Below are positions 27,948 to 37,574 of a DNA stretch of 64,000 nucleotides, piece by piece (within the stretch, counting starts at the first letter, position 1; every line of letters starts with the position of its first letter). The translations under genes were made by a program, and so were the position numbers. The notes under the pieces were generated by a model. It had not been told where the DNA came from and did no database searches. It saw only the letters and a list, made by a program, of their open reading frames with translations. Origin of the DNA: Aureispira sp. CCB-E (GTDB lineage: Bacteria > Bacteroidota > Bacteroidia > Chitinophagales > Saprospiraceae); NCBI RefSeq assembly GCF_031326345.1, contig NZ_CP133671.1, forward strand, positions 62,001-126,000, written 5' to 3'.

Positions 27948-28127
27948 TTTTTCGTCTTTAGGATAAGGACAGTGTCGACAACCATTACCACAACAATACC
28001 CTCTTTTTTGATGGTATAGTGCCGTAAAAACATATAGACCATTCTCAATATAATAGTCCTGCCCTTCTACTAATGGTGCAGGCTTCTTTTCTGTAGGTTT
28101 ATCCTTTCTTTTTATAAATTTAAACAT
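27939..28127 (-). CDS. Small cysteine-rich protein (DUF5522-like)
   Basis: I choose the ATG at 28127 (MFKFIKRKDKPTEKKPAP), giving 62 residues; an earlier ATG at 28163 would run into the MoxR gene. The C-terminal part has the pattern YIENGLYVFTALYHQKRGYCC, with CCGNGCRHCPYP placing four cysteines and a histidine close together, a probable metal-binding site. This matches the small Bacteroidota family DUF5522. It is the last gene of the MoxR operon and its stop overlaps the terminator stem. Confidence 0.75.
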   Translation of the reverse strand: MFKFIKRKDKPTEKKPAPLVEGQDYYIENGLYVFTALYHQKRGYCCGNGCRHCPYPKDEKKL

Positions 28128-28137
28128 TGTTTTGTTC

Positions 28138-29121
28138 TTATCGTGGCACCTCAACTTTTGCAATTATATCCTTAATAACATCTTGAACATCCATTCCTTC
28201 CATCTCTCGCTCTGGAGTTAGAATAATACGGTGGTTGAGTACAGGATATGCCACGTATTGAATATCGTCTGGTGTAACAAAATCACGTCCATTGATTGCC
28301 GCAACAGCTTTTGCGGTCTGCATAATTGCTAACGAAGCACGAGGCGAAGCGCCTAAAAATAAATCTCCATTGTTTCGAGTATTGTGCACCAAAGCAGCGA
28401 TATAATCTAGCAATTCATCTTTAATGTGGATTTTTTCAACTATTTCTTGGCATTGTTTAATTTCTTTTGCGTTTAAAACAGCGCGAACATCTGAAATCTG
28501 GCGTTTTGAGAAATCATCACGGAATCGACGTAGAATTTGCTGTTCCTCACTCAATTGAGGATAAGTTAGTTGAATGCGGAATAAAAAGCGATCCAACTGC
28601 GCTTCTGGCAATTTATAAGTTCCCTCTTGTTCTATAGGGTTTTGCGTGGCAATTACCATAAAAGGAAAAGCCATTTTGTATGTTTTTCCATCAACTGTAA
28701 CTTGCTTTTCTTCCATTACCTCAAACAAAGAAGCTTGCGTTTTGGCTGGTGCACGGTTGATCTCATCAATTAGCACCATATTAGAAAACACTGGTCCTTT
28801 ATTGAACATAAACTCCGCTGTTTTCATATTGTACACACTTGTTCCAGTAACATCTGAGGGCATTAAATCTGGTGTAAACTGAATTCTAGAAAAATCTACA
28901 TTCAAGGTTTGAGCCAGTAATTTAGACGCTAATGTTTTGGCAACTCCAGGCACGCCTTCTAAGAGAACATGTCCACCCGCAAAAATGGATATCATGATCA
29001 ATTCTATTAGATTGTCTTGTCCAATAATAACCTTTTGGACTTCCTCTCTAACTTGATCTACCGTTTCTTGTATCTTAGCAACGGACACTTCTTCTGCGCC
29101 CCAAGAATAATCCTCATTCAT
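28138..29121 (-). CDS. MoxR family AAA+ ATPase
   Basis: The 327-residue protein is a MoxR-type AAA+ ATPase (AAA_3 plus lid). It has the Walker A GVPGVAKT at about residues 58-65, Walker B MVLIDEINRAP near 115-125, sensor-1 IATQNP, and the FLGASPRASLAIMQ arginine region of the lid. MoxR ATPases act as chaperones, often maturing or activating von Willebrand-factor domain or DUF58 partner proteins. Partner-type genes are nearby: DUF4350 and DUF4129 immediately upstream on the same strand and DUF58 8.5 kb away. Confidence 0.95.
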   Translation of the reverse strand: MNEDYSWGAEEVSVAKIQETVDQVREEVQKVIIGQDNLIELIMISIFAGGHVLLEGVPGVAKTLASKLLAQTLNVDFSRIQFTPDLMPSDVTGTSVYNMKTAEFMFNKGPVFSNMVLIDEINRAPAKTQASLFEVMEEKQVTVDGKTYKMAFPFMVIATQNPIEQEGTYKLPEAQLDRFLFRIQLTYPQLSEEQQILRRFRDDFSKRQISDVRAVLNAKEIKQCQEIVEKIHIKDELLDYIAALVHNTRNNGDLFLGASPRASLAIMQTAKAVAAINGRDFVTPDDIQYVAYPVLNHRIILTPEREMEGMDVQDVIKDIIAKVEVPR

Positions 29122-29216
29122 GTTTTGTTTTAATTTTTATTGTTCTCTAGTTTTTTTTCTAACTCTTGTTCTTTTTAACATATTCACCAATGCAGTGTAT
29201 CTTCAAACAATAATTT

Positions 29217-30563
29217 TTAAACAACCTCTTTATCAACAAACTGCATTTTATGCACCTCCTGGTGAAATTTATCAATTAAGAGATAAAAGTTATTTAAAGT
29301 GTCCACATCTACTTTGGAGTAAGGTTGTTGCAATATTTTTCTTAACCTAAAATACTCTACAAATATGTCGTTAATAATTTCCTTATCTACTTTTGAGCGA
29401 ACAGCAATTCTATGAATCAGCTTATCATCCAAATCTCTCGTCACCAAATGATATCGTTGTCGCAAGTGTGCCAAGAAAAGGTGCATTTGCTTTTTAATAA
29501 TTCCTTTGTGATCTTGTTGCTGAAAATACAAACGACCTATAGTTTCTACAAATTCCAAAGAAGTATTTCGATTCGTTTCTAAAATTGGAATTTTACGTTG
29601 TCTACGCTTGGCGCCAAATAAAACATAAATAATTCCTAAACTAATAAATAAATACCAACTCCACCTTAAAGCCGGCTGAGAGAAAATATACTCTAGAGGT
29701 GACTTAGCAGCAATTTGAGGCTTGTCATCCCTTTTAGCATCTTTAGCCTTGGGTCTCATAGCACTTTCTCTATCCCAATACAATTGATTGGTTTTGATAT
29801 GAGAAAGTACATTATTGGCATAGTCAATTCCTGCTGTGTCAACCAAAAACAAATTAGAAAACATAACTGGATTGGTATGAAAATAGAAATGCCCCTCTCC
29901 TACTTTTAAACGAACAAAATTAATATACTCTTTTTCTTCTTGATCAACGAAAGTTCCCAATGAAGCTAAAGGGTAAGCTCTATATCTAGATTGGCTTTCA
30001 TCGCTATCACAAAAGGCTGTAGAAGGGATAAAATGCCAATAATGTGCTCGTGCATAATTTTCATATAAATATTCGAACTCGTAATAATGATCGTTAATAG
30101 CAGGGTGTTTAAAACTTGCATACACTTTTTCCTTTGTTACGGTTCGGTTTCGGCCGTCCCAGTTAGACAAGCCTCCACAATCTTCGGCATAGAGTAGAAT
30201 TTCTGCTAAGCTATCATTTATATTTTCCGTAATAATAAAAGCGTCTCCTCCCGCTCGAACATACTCCCTCAAATGCCATGCTTCATCCTCTGTATATTTA
30301 GCTTGTTGACCAATATACAAATAGCTTGTTCCCTTTGCTTCTTCTTCTTTTTTTGATAATTTAGTCTCAACTCGCTCCTCCAATACATCCAATTCAAATT
30401 GGCTTTCTAATAAATCATACAATACTTTCATATCGTATGGATTTTCACCCTCTACCTCATAGCTGTGTTTCCAACGATAGTAACCAGGCTGATTGCTCGC
30501 AAAGTATACAATCAGTCCAATTAGGACGATACCACCAATCAATAATGGAGCAAATTTATTCAT
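29217..30563 (-). CDS. DUF4350 domain-containing membrane protein
   Basis: The 448-residue protein has an N-terminal membrane helix (APLLIGGIVLIGLIVYFA, residues 5-22). A large periplasmic domain follows that begins like DUF4350 (YDMKVLYDLLESQFELDVLE, then YVRAGGDAFIITENIND). A second helix lies near residue 310 (WYLFISLGIIYVLFG) and the cytoplasmic C-terminal part is basic. DUF4350 proteins are routinely encoded beside MoxR and DUF4129 genes; their biochemical role is not known. It lies between the DUF4129 and MoxR genes on the same strand. Confidence 0.85.
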   Translation of the reverse strand: MNKFAPLLIGGIVLIGLIVYFASNQPGYYRWKHSYEVEGENPYDMKVLYDLLESQFELDVLEERVETKLSKKEEEAKGTSYLYIGQQAKYTEDEAWHLREYVRAGGDAFIITENINDSLAEILLYAEDCGGLSNWDGRNRTVTKEKVYASFKHPAINDHYYEFEYLYENYARAHYWHFIPSTAFCDSDESQSRYRAYPLASLGTFVDQEEKEYINFVRLKVGEGHFYFHTNPVMFSNLFLVDTAGIDYANNVLSHIKTNQLYWDRESAMRPKAKDAKRDDKPQIAAKSPLEYIFSQPALRWSWYLFISLGIIYVLFGAKRRQRKIPILETNRNTSLEFVETIGRLYFQQQDHKGIIKKQMHLFLAHLRQRYHLVTRDLDDKLIHRIAVRSKVDKEIINDIFVEYFRLRKILQQPYSKVDVDTLNNFYLLIDKFHQEVHKMQFVDKEVV

Positions 30564-30674
30564 ATTATAAGGCTACTTGATATTAAATGTATAAGGATTA
30601 AGGGTATTCGCATTGGCAATCTATTCATGCTTACATTGCGACTTTTAGTTTTCTATTGTTAATCTATTTTAGCA

Positions 30675-31409
30675 TTACTTAATAGAAGCCAATAGGTTTT
30701 TAAAATTAATTCGAACTTCCTCAAACTGACCGCCATCAAACGCTGTATTACTATACCAAACGTACTCAAAAATTCGAGTAACGGCTTTAAAATCTTTTAA
30801 TTTAGGATGGTTCTTGTTTCGGAGCTCTCTCATATAGTGTCCATTTGTTTTATCTTTTTTCCATTCTATCACCCCTTTGGCAGCTAACTCTTTGATAATT
30901 GCCAAGTAGTACAATCGTATTGCCAAGCGATAATCTTTGTCTGCCAATGCCTGTTTCAAAAAACCTTCAACATCCGCCTCTTGCAAGTTGGTCTCAATTT
31001 GCTCTAATGTTACTGGCTTGCGTCTCCTAACCTCTTTATTAACCAACACCGCATCCCCCGCTACTACTTTAAAAACAACAAAAGCAAGTATGATAACAGC
31101 CAAGAACACTAATAATGTTTGTGCAAAGTCTTTAAATGAAAAATTAGATGGTTCTCTTGGTGGTGGCGGTGCGACATTGCCAGTTCCACTGGTATTCTGT
31201 GTTACTTTCTTTTTCTTTGTTTTTTTAGCCTTTGGTTTCTTAGAATATTTCATTCCTTGGGCTGTCTTTTTCCATTCTGCTTTGTCAACAGTTCTTACCG
31301 TCAAGGTTTCATTTTGGTAAGCCTTTGTAGCATCATTGGCATAGAAAGTTGTAGAAAAACCAACCACAAACCATAAGATTAGACCTATATAGAGATTCTG
31401 TTTTTTCAT
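30675..31409 (-). CDS. DUF4129 domain-containing protein
   Basis: I choose the ATG at 31409 (MKKQNLYIGLILWFVVGF), which gives a signal peptide and 244 residues. The longer frame from 31481 overlaps the SpoIIM gene. A low-complexity basic/proline linker (around residues 55-90) and a membrane helix (LLVFLAVIILAFVVFKVV) precede the C-terminal DUF4129 domain. That domain has DYRLAIRLYYLAIIKELAAK and FEYVWYSNTAFDGGQFEEV. DUF4129 occurs next to MoxR operons. The role is unknown. Confidence 0.85.
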   Translation of the reverse strand: MKKQNLYIGLILWFVVGFSTTFYANDATKAYQNETLTVRTVDKAEWKKTAQGMKYSKKPKAKKTKKKKVTQNTSGTGNVAPPPPREPSNFSFKDFAQTLLVFLAVIILAFVVFKVVAGDAVLVNKEVRRRKPVTLEQIETNLQEADVEGFLKQALADKDYRLAIRLYYLAIIKELAAKGVIEWKKDKTNGHYMRELRNKNHPKLKDFKAVTRIFEYVWYSNTAFDGGQFEEVRINFKNLLASIK

Positions 31410-31419
31410 TCTTTTTGAT

Positions 31420-33300
31420 TTAACTTTCTTTTTCCATTCCATAAGAAATCTTGCGAACACCAATGTTGGGTATTTGTTCAAACAAATCTGTTGCTTCTTT
31501 CGTTTCTTTAAAACTAAAAAAGCCTATTCCCATAACGACAAAAACTAGTGGAAATAAAAAACAAAACATATAAGAATGCAAGAAAATATAAAACCCTTGA
31601 CGTACCAATTCCAAATCTGTAATAGGCAGTGCATTGACCAATACTCCTAAATAAAAGCTAGCAATGGGCGCTGTTATCATAAATAAAAAGATCAAGCACA
31701 TTCCTCCTATTACCAAATAAGCCCCCATCATAACCACCCAATTTCCTCCTACAACTGTTAACATTCTACCTATACCAGACAATAAATTAATGTTCTCATT
31801 AAACACGGTTGCCAAAGTCATTAATATCATCGGAATAGCAAAAAGAAGCAGCAAAAACAACCAACCTTCTGTTGCTAATAAACACAGATGAGCAGCTGTT
31901 ATGCACAATAAAGTAGCACTAATTGTCTTAAAAAAGAAGGCAGCATTATACACACCCCCCTTTTGCTTGTTGGCATCCTTTTGTACCCAGAAAAAGACAA
32001 CGTAAGCCATAATGGTAGACGCAAGCACATTCAACCACCATGTCATTGAAAACTCACCTGTCAATAATAGTTGAGATACATTTGTCAAAGTATATTCTAA
32101 CAACATCCACGGATTATCCAAAAACTGCTCAATACCAACAATTGTATTAAACGTGTAGTTGTCTCCTTGCCACAATAATAAAACGGTGTATATAGCTGCC
32201 AATAAAAAAGAAAGCAATGCCGTCGGTTTTATTAACTGGCGATAGAAGATAAAAGCATCGCTAAAAATCTGAGCACTATTCTTAATTTGATTGTATTTTA
32301 TTTCAGTAGATTGAGCTGGTGGCAATTTAACTTCTCCAATAAATGAAGTGAACCCTTTTTGGGCTTTCATCCAAGGATAAACAATATAATAACTAATGAT
32401 AAAGGCAAAAGAACCAAAAATAACGATTCCTCGAATAATATAGGAGGCTCCAGTATAACGTGTGATAAACCCTTCTATAAATGCTGCTAAGACGATTAGA
32501 GGCAAAATGGTCAGCATAATTAAGAGTCCTCTTCGAGCAGACAGTTGCAAGCTTTGTATTCGGCTCAGTGTTTTTGGAAAAACTAGTCCGCTTCCCAACG
32601 TCAACCCTGCTGCTCCAGCAATTATGATACAGGAAATTTCTATCGCTCCATGCATCCATATTGTAAAAAATGATTGCATATAAATCCCTTCTCGAATAAA
32701 GAGATACTGAAATGCCCCTAGCATAATCCCATTCTGAACAATGACAAAAATAGTTCCTACGCAAAAAAACAACCCAACAATAAAACAAAGGGTCGCAACC
32801 ATTAAGTTATTCTGTGCAATACGAAAAAACATCTCTCTAGCCTTAGGGTCTTCATAAACAGCCATTGGTTTTCCATTCGCAATGTTCTCCATTGTCATAT
32901 CAATGTACTCATCTCCTAAGATAACTCTAGGAAAATCGGCATCCATATAAGACGAAAACACGCCAATAAATGCAGCTCCTAAAAAAAGCAATAGGGCTAA
33001 ATAAAAAGCGTTTCGAGATTCATAAATTATTTGAGGAACCGTTTCTTTCCAAAAGTCCAAAAACTTAAACAGGCGTCCTTTGCGATTTTTATAGACACTA
33101 TAAAAAACTTTTTGAGCTATATTGTTTAAATATACTCGAACCGAACGATTGGGGTAAAATGTCCTAGAATACGACAAGTCGTCGGTTATTTCTATAAACA
33201 AGTTACTCAACTCATCAGGATTGGCATCGCCTTTCCCTAAGTTTCGTTCAAATTTAGCCCACTTGTCTTTGTTTTGTTTTATAAAATGAGTTTCACGCAT
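31420..33300 (-). CDS. SpoIIM-domain membrane protein, double length
   Basis: I start at MRETHFIKQNKDKWAKFE (33300), giving 626 residues. The N-terminal ~320 residues are a stage-II-sporulation-M-like membrane domain. It has a cytoplasmic helical head (RNLGKGDANPDELSNLFIEI), helices with NLMVATLCFIVGLFFCVGT, and HGAIEISCIIIAGAAGLTLG near residue 230, the best conserved part. From about residue 340 a second block of six to seven membrane helices follows, with no family I recognise. SpoIIM homologues outside spore-formers travel with RDD, DUF58 and MoxR genes. A possible promoter lies just upstream (TAAATTTG, 33373-33380). Confidence 0.82.
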   Translation of the reverse strand: MRETHFIKQNKDKWAKFERNLGKGDANPDELSNLFIEITDDLSYSRTFYPNRSVRVYLNNIAQKVFYSVYKNRKGRLFKFLDFWKETVPQIIYESRNAFYLALLLFLGAAFIGVFSSYMDADFPRVILGDEYIDMTMENIANGKPMAVYEDPKAREMFFRIAQNNLMVATLCFIVGLFFCVGTIFVIVQNGIMLGAFQYLFIREGIYMQSFFTIWMHGAIEISCIIIAGAAGLTLGSGLVFPKTLSRIQSLQLSARRGLLIMLTILPLIVLAAFIEGFITRYTGASYIIRGIVIFGSFAFIISYYIVYPWMKAQKGFTSFIGEVKLPPAQSTEIKYNQIKNSAQIFSDAFIFYRQLIKPTALLSFLLAAIYTVLLLWQGDNYTFNTIVGIEQFLDNPWMLLEYTLTNVSQLLLTGEFSMTWWLNVLASTIMAYVVFFWVQKDANKQKGGVYNAAFFFKTISATLLCITAAHLCLLATEGWLFLLLLFAIPMILMTLATVFNENINLLSGIGRMLTVVGGNWVVMMGAYLVIGGMCLIFLFMITAPIASFYLGVLVNALPITDLELVRQGFYIFLHSYMFCFLFPLVFVVMGIGFFSFKETKEATDLFEQIPNIGVRKISYGMEKES

Positions 33301-34033
33301 TTGAGATTGGGTTGTTAGAACTTGTACAAAAAGTTGCAAATTGATGGTCAAAAGCTAGTCTCTTCTCTTGAACAAATTTAATGCTAAGAAAATTCACTCT
33401 AACATCTTTTAGTTTTGTCTTAAACGACAATTTCCCTACCGTCTATAATATTCTTTATCAAAATGCTTATTTACATTAGTAGTTAGCTTTGTTACTCCCT
33501 TCGGTCATGAGCTCGCATAGCTCGGTTCGCTGCTACTTCGTGGTCGTTGATTTTTTGCTTTTTTACCAAAAAGATAAAAAAGCACATTTATATTAGTTTC
33601 AATTTAAAACTAGGGATTAAAAGAATTATAGCTTCTTGGGATTTCTTTTGTTTATTTTGTTGTTATGCTTGTATTGCCTTTTGAATGAGGGTTAAATGAC
33701 AAAAATTCAAGTAGGCACATTCTACAATATAAATAAGATTCTTTTTCTTTTCAACAATAGTCCACTAAAAAATCGCATTAAATCCCTTCCTACATCTTTG
33801 GTTGTTGGTCTCTTTCATACTATTTGGGAACCAACAAACCTTATAAAAAACTGACTAACAAATAGATAATAGATCTCCATTTCTTTTTTTACAAAGAAAA
33901 ACAAAGCAACTCTATGAACACGAATTAATTAGCAGGTAATGATTTCAATAGAATCCACATTTCTTATTTGCTTTTAACAACATTTTTTTTGTATATTTCA
34001 TATACTATCAAATACCAAAATCCATTTACTTAA
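33301..34033. other. Divergent intergenic region with promoters and a GC-richer repeat-like patch
   Basis: No gene is visible. The minus-strand box TAAATTTG (33373-33380) could drive the SpoIIM operon. A GC-richer patch at about 33500-33550 (containing GAGCT-CGCAT-AGCTC and GCTGCTACTTCGTGGT) stands out. It shares GCTGCTACTnCGTGGT with a patch at about 60,354, so it may be a decayed dispersed repeat. A 9-bp hairpin (GCTTTTTTA/TAAAAAAGC, 33557-33583) follows. Confidence 0.35.
33967..33999 (+). promoter_or_regulatory. Promoter of the RDD gene
   Basis: TTTG (33967-33970), a 21-bp spacer and TATATTTC (33992-33999) match the Bacteroidota TTTG / TAnnTTTG promoter with one mismatch in the last base. 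The gene starts 34 bases downstream. Confidence 0.6.
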
Positions 34034-34765
34034 ATGAAAACAATCGAAATCAATACCGCTCAAAAGGTAACCATTCAATACGAGTTGGCAACACTTGGCA
34101 ATCGCTTTTTGGCATATTTTATTGATTTATTAATCATGGCAGGTATCATTACCTTTCTATTAATTTTGGGACGGTCAGCCATTCAGAGCTACGACAATAT
34201 GTTGGTATTTGTTTATCTAATTTTAGCTCCGATCTTTTTGTTTTATACGCTCTTTTCTGAAATTGTCATGCATGGGCAAACCATTGGGAAAAAATCAATG
34301 GGCTTAAAAGTCGTTAAACTCAATGGCGATGCTCCAACAACACACGACTATGTCATGCGTTGGATGTTTCGTTTTGTTGATTTGTGGATTTCTTTGGGCT
34401 CGGTTGGTGCTTTGTTAATCAACGCCTCTCCCAAAAGTCAACGTTTGGGTGGCTTGTTGTCTGGTACAACTGTAATTCGCACGACTTCTCAACGTACCTT
34501 CACTTTAAATGATATTTTGAAAATTTCTACTCTAGATACCTATAATCCCAGCTATCCACAAATTCGTAAATTTAACGAACAGGATATGCTATTTATTAAA
34601 AAAGTATTGGAACGTGAACGCCGCTACCCTAATCCTGCTCATAAAAAAGCTGTTGCTGAATTATCAAAACATGTTGCCCAGCAACTAGATATTGCTACTA
34701 TTCCCAAAGATCAAAGTAAGTTCTTGCGCACACTTATCAATGATTACATCGTTTTGACGCGTTAA
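34034..34765 (+). CDS. RDD family membrane protein
   Basis: The 243-residue protein carries an RDD domain in its first ~150 residues. After a short beta stretch comes ELATLGNRFLAYFIDLLIMA, with the Arg and Asp of the first helix, then HGQTIGKKSMGLKVVKLNG and a third membrane helix ending in SPKSQRLGGLLSGTTVI. The C-terminal 90 residues are soluble and charged, beginning FTLNDILKISTLDTYNPSY. RDD proteins may transport ions or compatible solutes, but in this context they usually belong with MoxR/DUF58/SpoIIM genes. It is divergent from the SpoIIM operon. Confidence 0.88.
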   Translation: MKTIEINTAQKVTIQYELATLGNRFLAYFIDLLIMAGIITFLLILGRSAIQSYDNMLVFVYLILAPIFLFYTLFSEIVMHGQTIGKKSMGLKVVKLNGDAPTTHDYVMRWMFRFVDLWISLGSVGALLINASPKSQRLGGLLSGTTVIRTTSQRTFTLNDILKISTLDTYNPSYPQIRKFNEQDMLFIKKVLERERRYPNPAHKKAVAELSKHVAQQLDIATIPKDQSKFLRTLINDYIVLTR

Positions 34766-34934
34766 AAATAAGTTGAGCCCTCATCTTGTAGGACAATTAA
34801 TTCCTTCTGTCCACTTCCTTTGTGATGTATTCAAAGAAGCACCTCTTTATTAAACATTTGGTTAAACCTATTGTTAAAAAAGATACAACTGGATTTAACA
34901 AATAATTGGTACTTCTTCTTAATGCATCCTACTT

Positions 34935-36194
34935 ATGGCTACTCCATTACAAACACTCCAAACCATTCCTCAAGAACTAGATGCTTCTGATTGGCAACTA
35001 GAAATAGATCATACTGACATTCAAGTTTATTCCAAATCAAATGCGTCTAATTCGGGTGTTATTGGTTTTAAAACTATTACAGAGCATCCCATTCCACAAG
35101 CTGTTGTGATTAATCTACTCAAAGATGTTTGTGGCGCTATGCACCGCATCAACGATTTATTTGTTTTAGGAGAACAATTGCGCACATGGTCTGTGCCTAT
35201 AGATTCTGAAGGTTCTTTGGTTCGCACTTCTTTTCAAATGCCTTTTCCTATGGTCAATCGGGAGTTTCTACATGGTCTCCATAGCCAAAAACTAGATGAC
35301 AAAACTTACTTGGTTGGTTATACGCCTACTGAAGCTCTTGACATTCCTGTACAAAAAAACTATGTTCGTTGCCCGATGTCTATTTCGGGACAACGTATTT
35401 CTATTGTAGACAGTGGCACTACCAAAGTAGAACACCTAATGGTCTATCGTTTGGGAGGTGCTATTGGTCCATTTATTCAAGATCATTTTTTAAAAAAATC
35501 ACATATCAATGCTTATATCAAAGAATGGCGTAATTTGAGAACATTTTTATATCCTACTCCTATAGATCAAATCAATTATACACAATTAGCTAATATTGCT
35601 CTAAATACCCTTCAAGTTAGTGCAACATGGGCAACCATTGGCAAACCCAAGGTAGGACAAGTCCGAGTTGGTCGCCTTCCTTATAGCCCTCGTTCTGCAT
35701 TTCGTACCGATATTGTGGTTGAGGCACCTTTAACAAAAGTTGTAGATGTCATTGCTGACCAATCTTTAAAATACTTGCCTCAATGGAATAAGGAATTTAT
35801 TCAAGGCAATGTTTTAAAAATTGTAGAAGAAAGCCCCAAAAAAATGGCATGGATTATTCAAGTCCATTATCAAACCCCTCCTTTATTGGCCAATCGGGAA
35901 TATATTTATTACTTTTCTAGAGAATGGTTGAATGACAAAGAAGCATTAATTATTTATAACTCGATTCAACACCCTTCTCCTGTACCCAAAGGTTTCGTCC
36001 GAGGCTTGTTGTACCCAACAGTGCATCGTTGTATTTATCAAAGTGCCCATTCCACCAAAATAGAACATGTTTTAGTAACCGATTTAAAAGGCAATTTATC
36101 TACCTTTCAAGATTCTTTATTAAAAGCAGGGCTAGCCCAAGCACATTGTAGGGATATGGAAAATCAAAACCGTCTATTTCAAGATTTGTCGTAG
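34935..36194 (+). CDS. Tandem START/SRPBCC lipid-binding-like protein
   Basis: The 419-residue soluble protein has no signal peptide. Two START-like lipid-binding folds lie in a row. The first (about 15-210) has DWQLEIDHTDIQVYSKSNAS, MPFPMVNREFLHG and the C-terminal helix INAYIKEWRNLRTFL. The second (about 235-415) has DIVVEAPLTKVVDVIADQSL, TPPLLANREYIYYFSREW and the helix DSLLKAGLAQAHCRDMENQN. The motif P-x-NREF/NREY recurs in both halves, which supports a duplication. START domains bind lipids or other hydrophobic ligands. The stop is 2 bases from the stop of the convergent dehydrogenase gene. Confidence 0.78.
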   Translation: MATPLQTLQTIPQELDASDWQLEIDHTDIQVYSKSNASNSGVIGFKTITEHPIPQAVVINLLKDVCGAMHRINDLFVLGEQLRTWSVPIDSEGSLVRTSFQMPFPMVNREFLHGLHSQKLDDKTYLVGYTPTEALDIPVQKNYVRCPMSISGQRISIVDSGTTKVEHLMVYRLGGAIGPFIQDHFLKKSHINAYIKEWRNLRTFLYPTPIDQINYTQLANIALNTLQVSATWATIGKPKVGQVRVGRLPYSPRSAFRTDIVVEAPLTKVVDVIADQSLKYLPQWNKEFIQGNVLKIVEESPKKMAWIIQVHYQTPPLLANREYIYYFSREWLNDKEALIIYNSIQHPSPVPKGFVRGLLYPTVHRCIYQSAHSTKIEHVLVTDLKGNLSTFQDSLLKAGLAQAHCRDMENQNRLFQDLS

Positions 36195-36196
36195 CA

Positions 36197-37222
36197 TTAC
36201 CAATGTACAGCTACTTTTCCGATAGACTTTCGCTCTCCTAAAAAATTGTGCGCCTTAGCAATATCATCTACAGAAAACTTGCCCCCAATAGTAGGGTTAA
36301 GAATACCATCATTAACCATTTGCACCACACTTTGGATACAATATTTCAGCGCATCGGGTCTATTATCAGCTACACGCAACATATTAACTCCTGTTACGCC
36401 TTGTGATTTTAATAAAAGTTCAACAGAAGCCAAAAAGCCAAAACCAAATACAAGCTTCAAATCACCAAAAACACCTTTGCTCTTGCCTGATCGGCTAGCA
36501 GCACCATAGCAAATGATCCGCCCTGTTCCTTTCGCTAATAATTTACGAGCTTTTTTAACCGCACTACCTCCTAAACTATCAAAAGCAACATCTATAGCAT
36601 TTTTGCCCGATGTCTTTTCAATATAAGTCGCAAAATCTGTCGTATTATAATTAATCGGGTGATCAACACCAAGGCTTCGCAGGTAATCTAATTTTTCTTC
36701 TGAGCCTGCCGTTCCATATACAATACAACCCTTGTGCTTGGCCATTTGAACCAACGCTGTTCCAACACCACCCGCAGCAGCTTGAATCAACACATGTTCT
36801 CCTTTGTGCAATTGAGTCGTGTAAGCAGCACAAAAATAGGCAGTAGCATACTGTGTTGCTAGAGCAGCTGCTACACAATAATCCATTTCATCAGGTATTA
36901 CAGCCGCAGCACGAGCATCTGCAACGGCATATTCCGCATAACCTCCAAAGCGAGTCAATGAAACAACTCGTTGCCCTACTTCAAAGTCTTTCACATCTTT
37001 TCCCACAGCATGAATTTTACCAACAACCTCATACCCTAATACTGTTGGTAGTGGTGGGCAATCTTGGTATAAGCCTTGACGAGCCATTACATCGGCAAAA
37101 TTTAGCCCAAAAGCTTCTGACTGAATACAGATTTCATGATCTTTTGGGGTAGGAATTGGACGTTCTTGTATTTCAAAAGCTTCTTCTGGTTTTCCAAATT
37201 TGGTTAGCACTACTGCTCTCAT
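36197..37222 (-). CDS. Zinc-independent medium-chain dehydrogenase (NADPH:quinone reductase / VAT-1-like)
   Basis: This 341-residue member of the MDR superfamily has an N-terminal GroES-like domain (FGLNFADVMARQGLYQDCPP, VLGYEVVGKIHAVG). Its Rossmann fold has the nucleotide-binding AAAGGVGTALVQMAKHKG near residues 148-165. The cysteine cluster and catalytic zinc ligands of alcohol dehydrogenases are missing, which points to the quinone-oxidoreductase/VAT-1 branch. It probably reduces quinones or enones with NADPH. No operon partner is evident. Confidence 0.88.
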   Translation of the reverse strand: MRAVVLTKFGKPEEAFEIQERPIPTPKDHEICIQSEAFGLNFADVMARQGLYQDCPPLPTVLGYEVVGKIHAVGKDVKDFEVGQRVVSLTRFGGYAEYAVADARAAAVIPDEMDYCVAAALATQYATAYFCAAYTTQLHKGEHVLIQAAAGGVGTALVQMAKHKGCIVYGTAGSEEKLDYLRSLGVDHPINYNTTDFATYIEKTSGKNAIDVAFDSLGGSAVKKARKLLAKGTGRIICYGAASRSGKSKGVFGDLKLVFGFGFLASVELLLKSQGVTGVNMLRVADNRPDALKYCIQSVVQMVNDGILNPTIGGKFSVDDIAKAHNFLGERKSIGKVAVHW

Positions 37223-37309
37223 GATTATAGTTGTTTTGACGATAAGTGAGCTTCTATAAATACCTAATGATATTTTTAGGGTGCTTACTTATTTTATAAT
37301 TGGTGTGTG

Positions 37310-37567
37310 TTATTTTCTAGTGTAAAGGGTATAGTTTTGGCAATTTTTACATTGCAATTCCATCCAAAGCAGATTGCTTTCCTCCTCTTCTGTACTTTGT
37401 GCAAAACGCAACTTGGTTTCTTTGCTCTCACATACAGCACAAGGGTAGCCTAATGCAGGCATGTTTCCTCCTTTTCCTTCTGTAAATGCTTTATCGTTGA
37501 CTTCTATTTTCCACTCTTCGCCCATTTCTTTTTGAATCGGTGCGGCTACTTTTTGCTTTTTTGCCAT
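37310..37567 (-). CDS. Small zinc-ribbon-like protein
   Basis: This 85-residue protein has two cysteine pairs 31 residues apart: CAVC (about residues 43-46) and CKNC (about residues 74-77, in MELQCKNCQNYTLYTRK). That is the layout of a small zinc ribbon. The N-terminus is lysine-rich. It begins 7 bases after the DUF58 gene stop, so the two are co-transcribed. No known family is recognised. Confidence 0.7.
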   Translation of the reverse strand: MAKKQKVAAPIQKEMGEEWKIEVNDKAFTEGKGGNMPALGYPCAVCESKETKLRFAQSTEEEESNLLWMELQCKNCQNYTLYTRK

Positions 37568-37574
37568 ATTCTTT

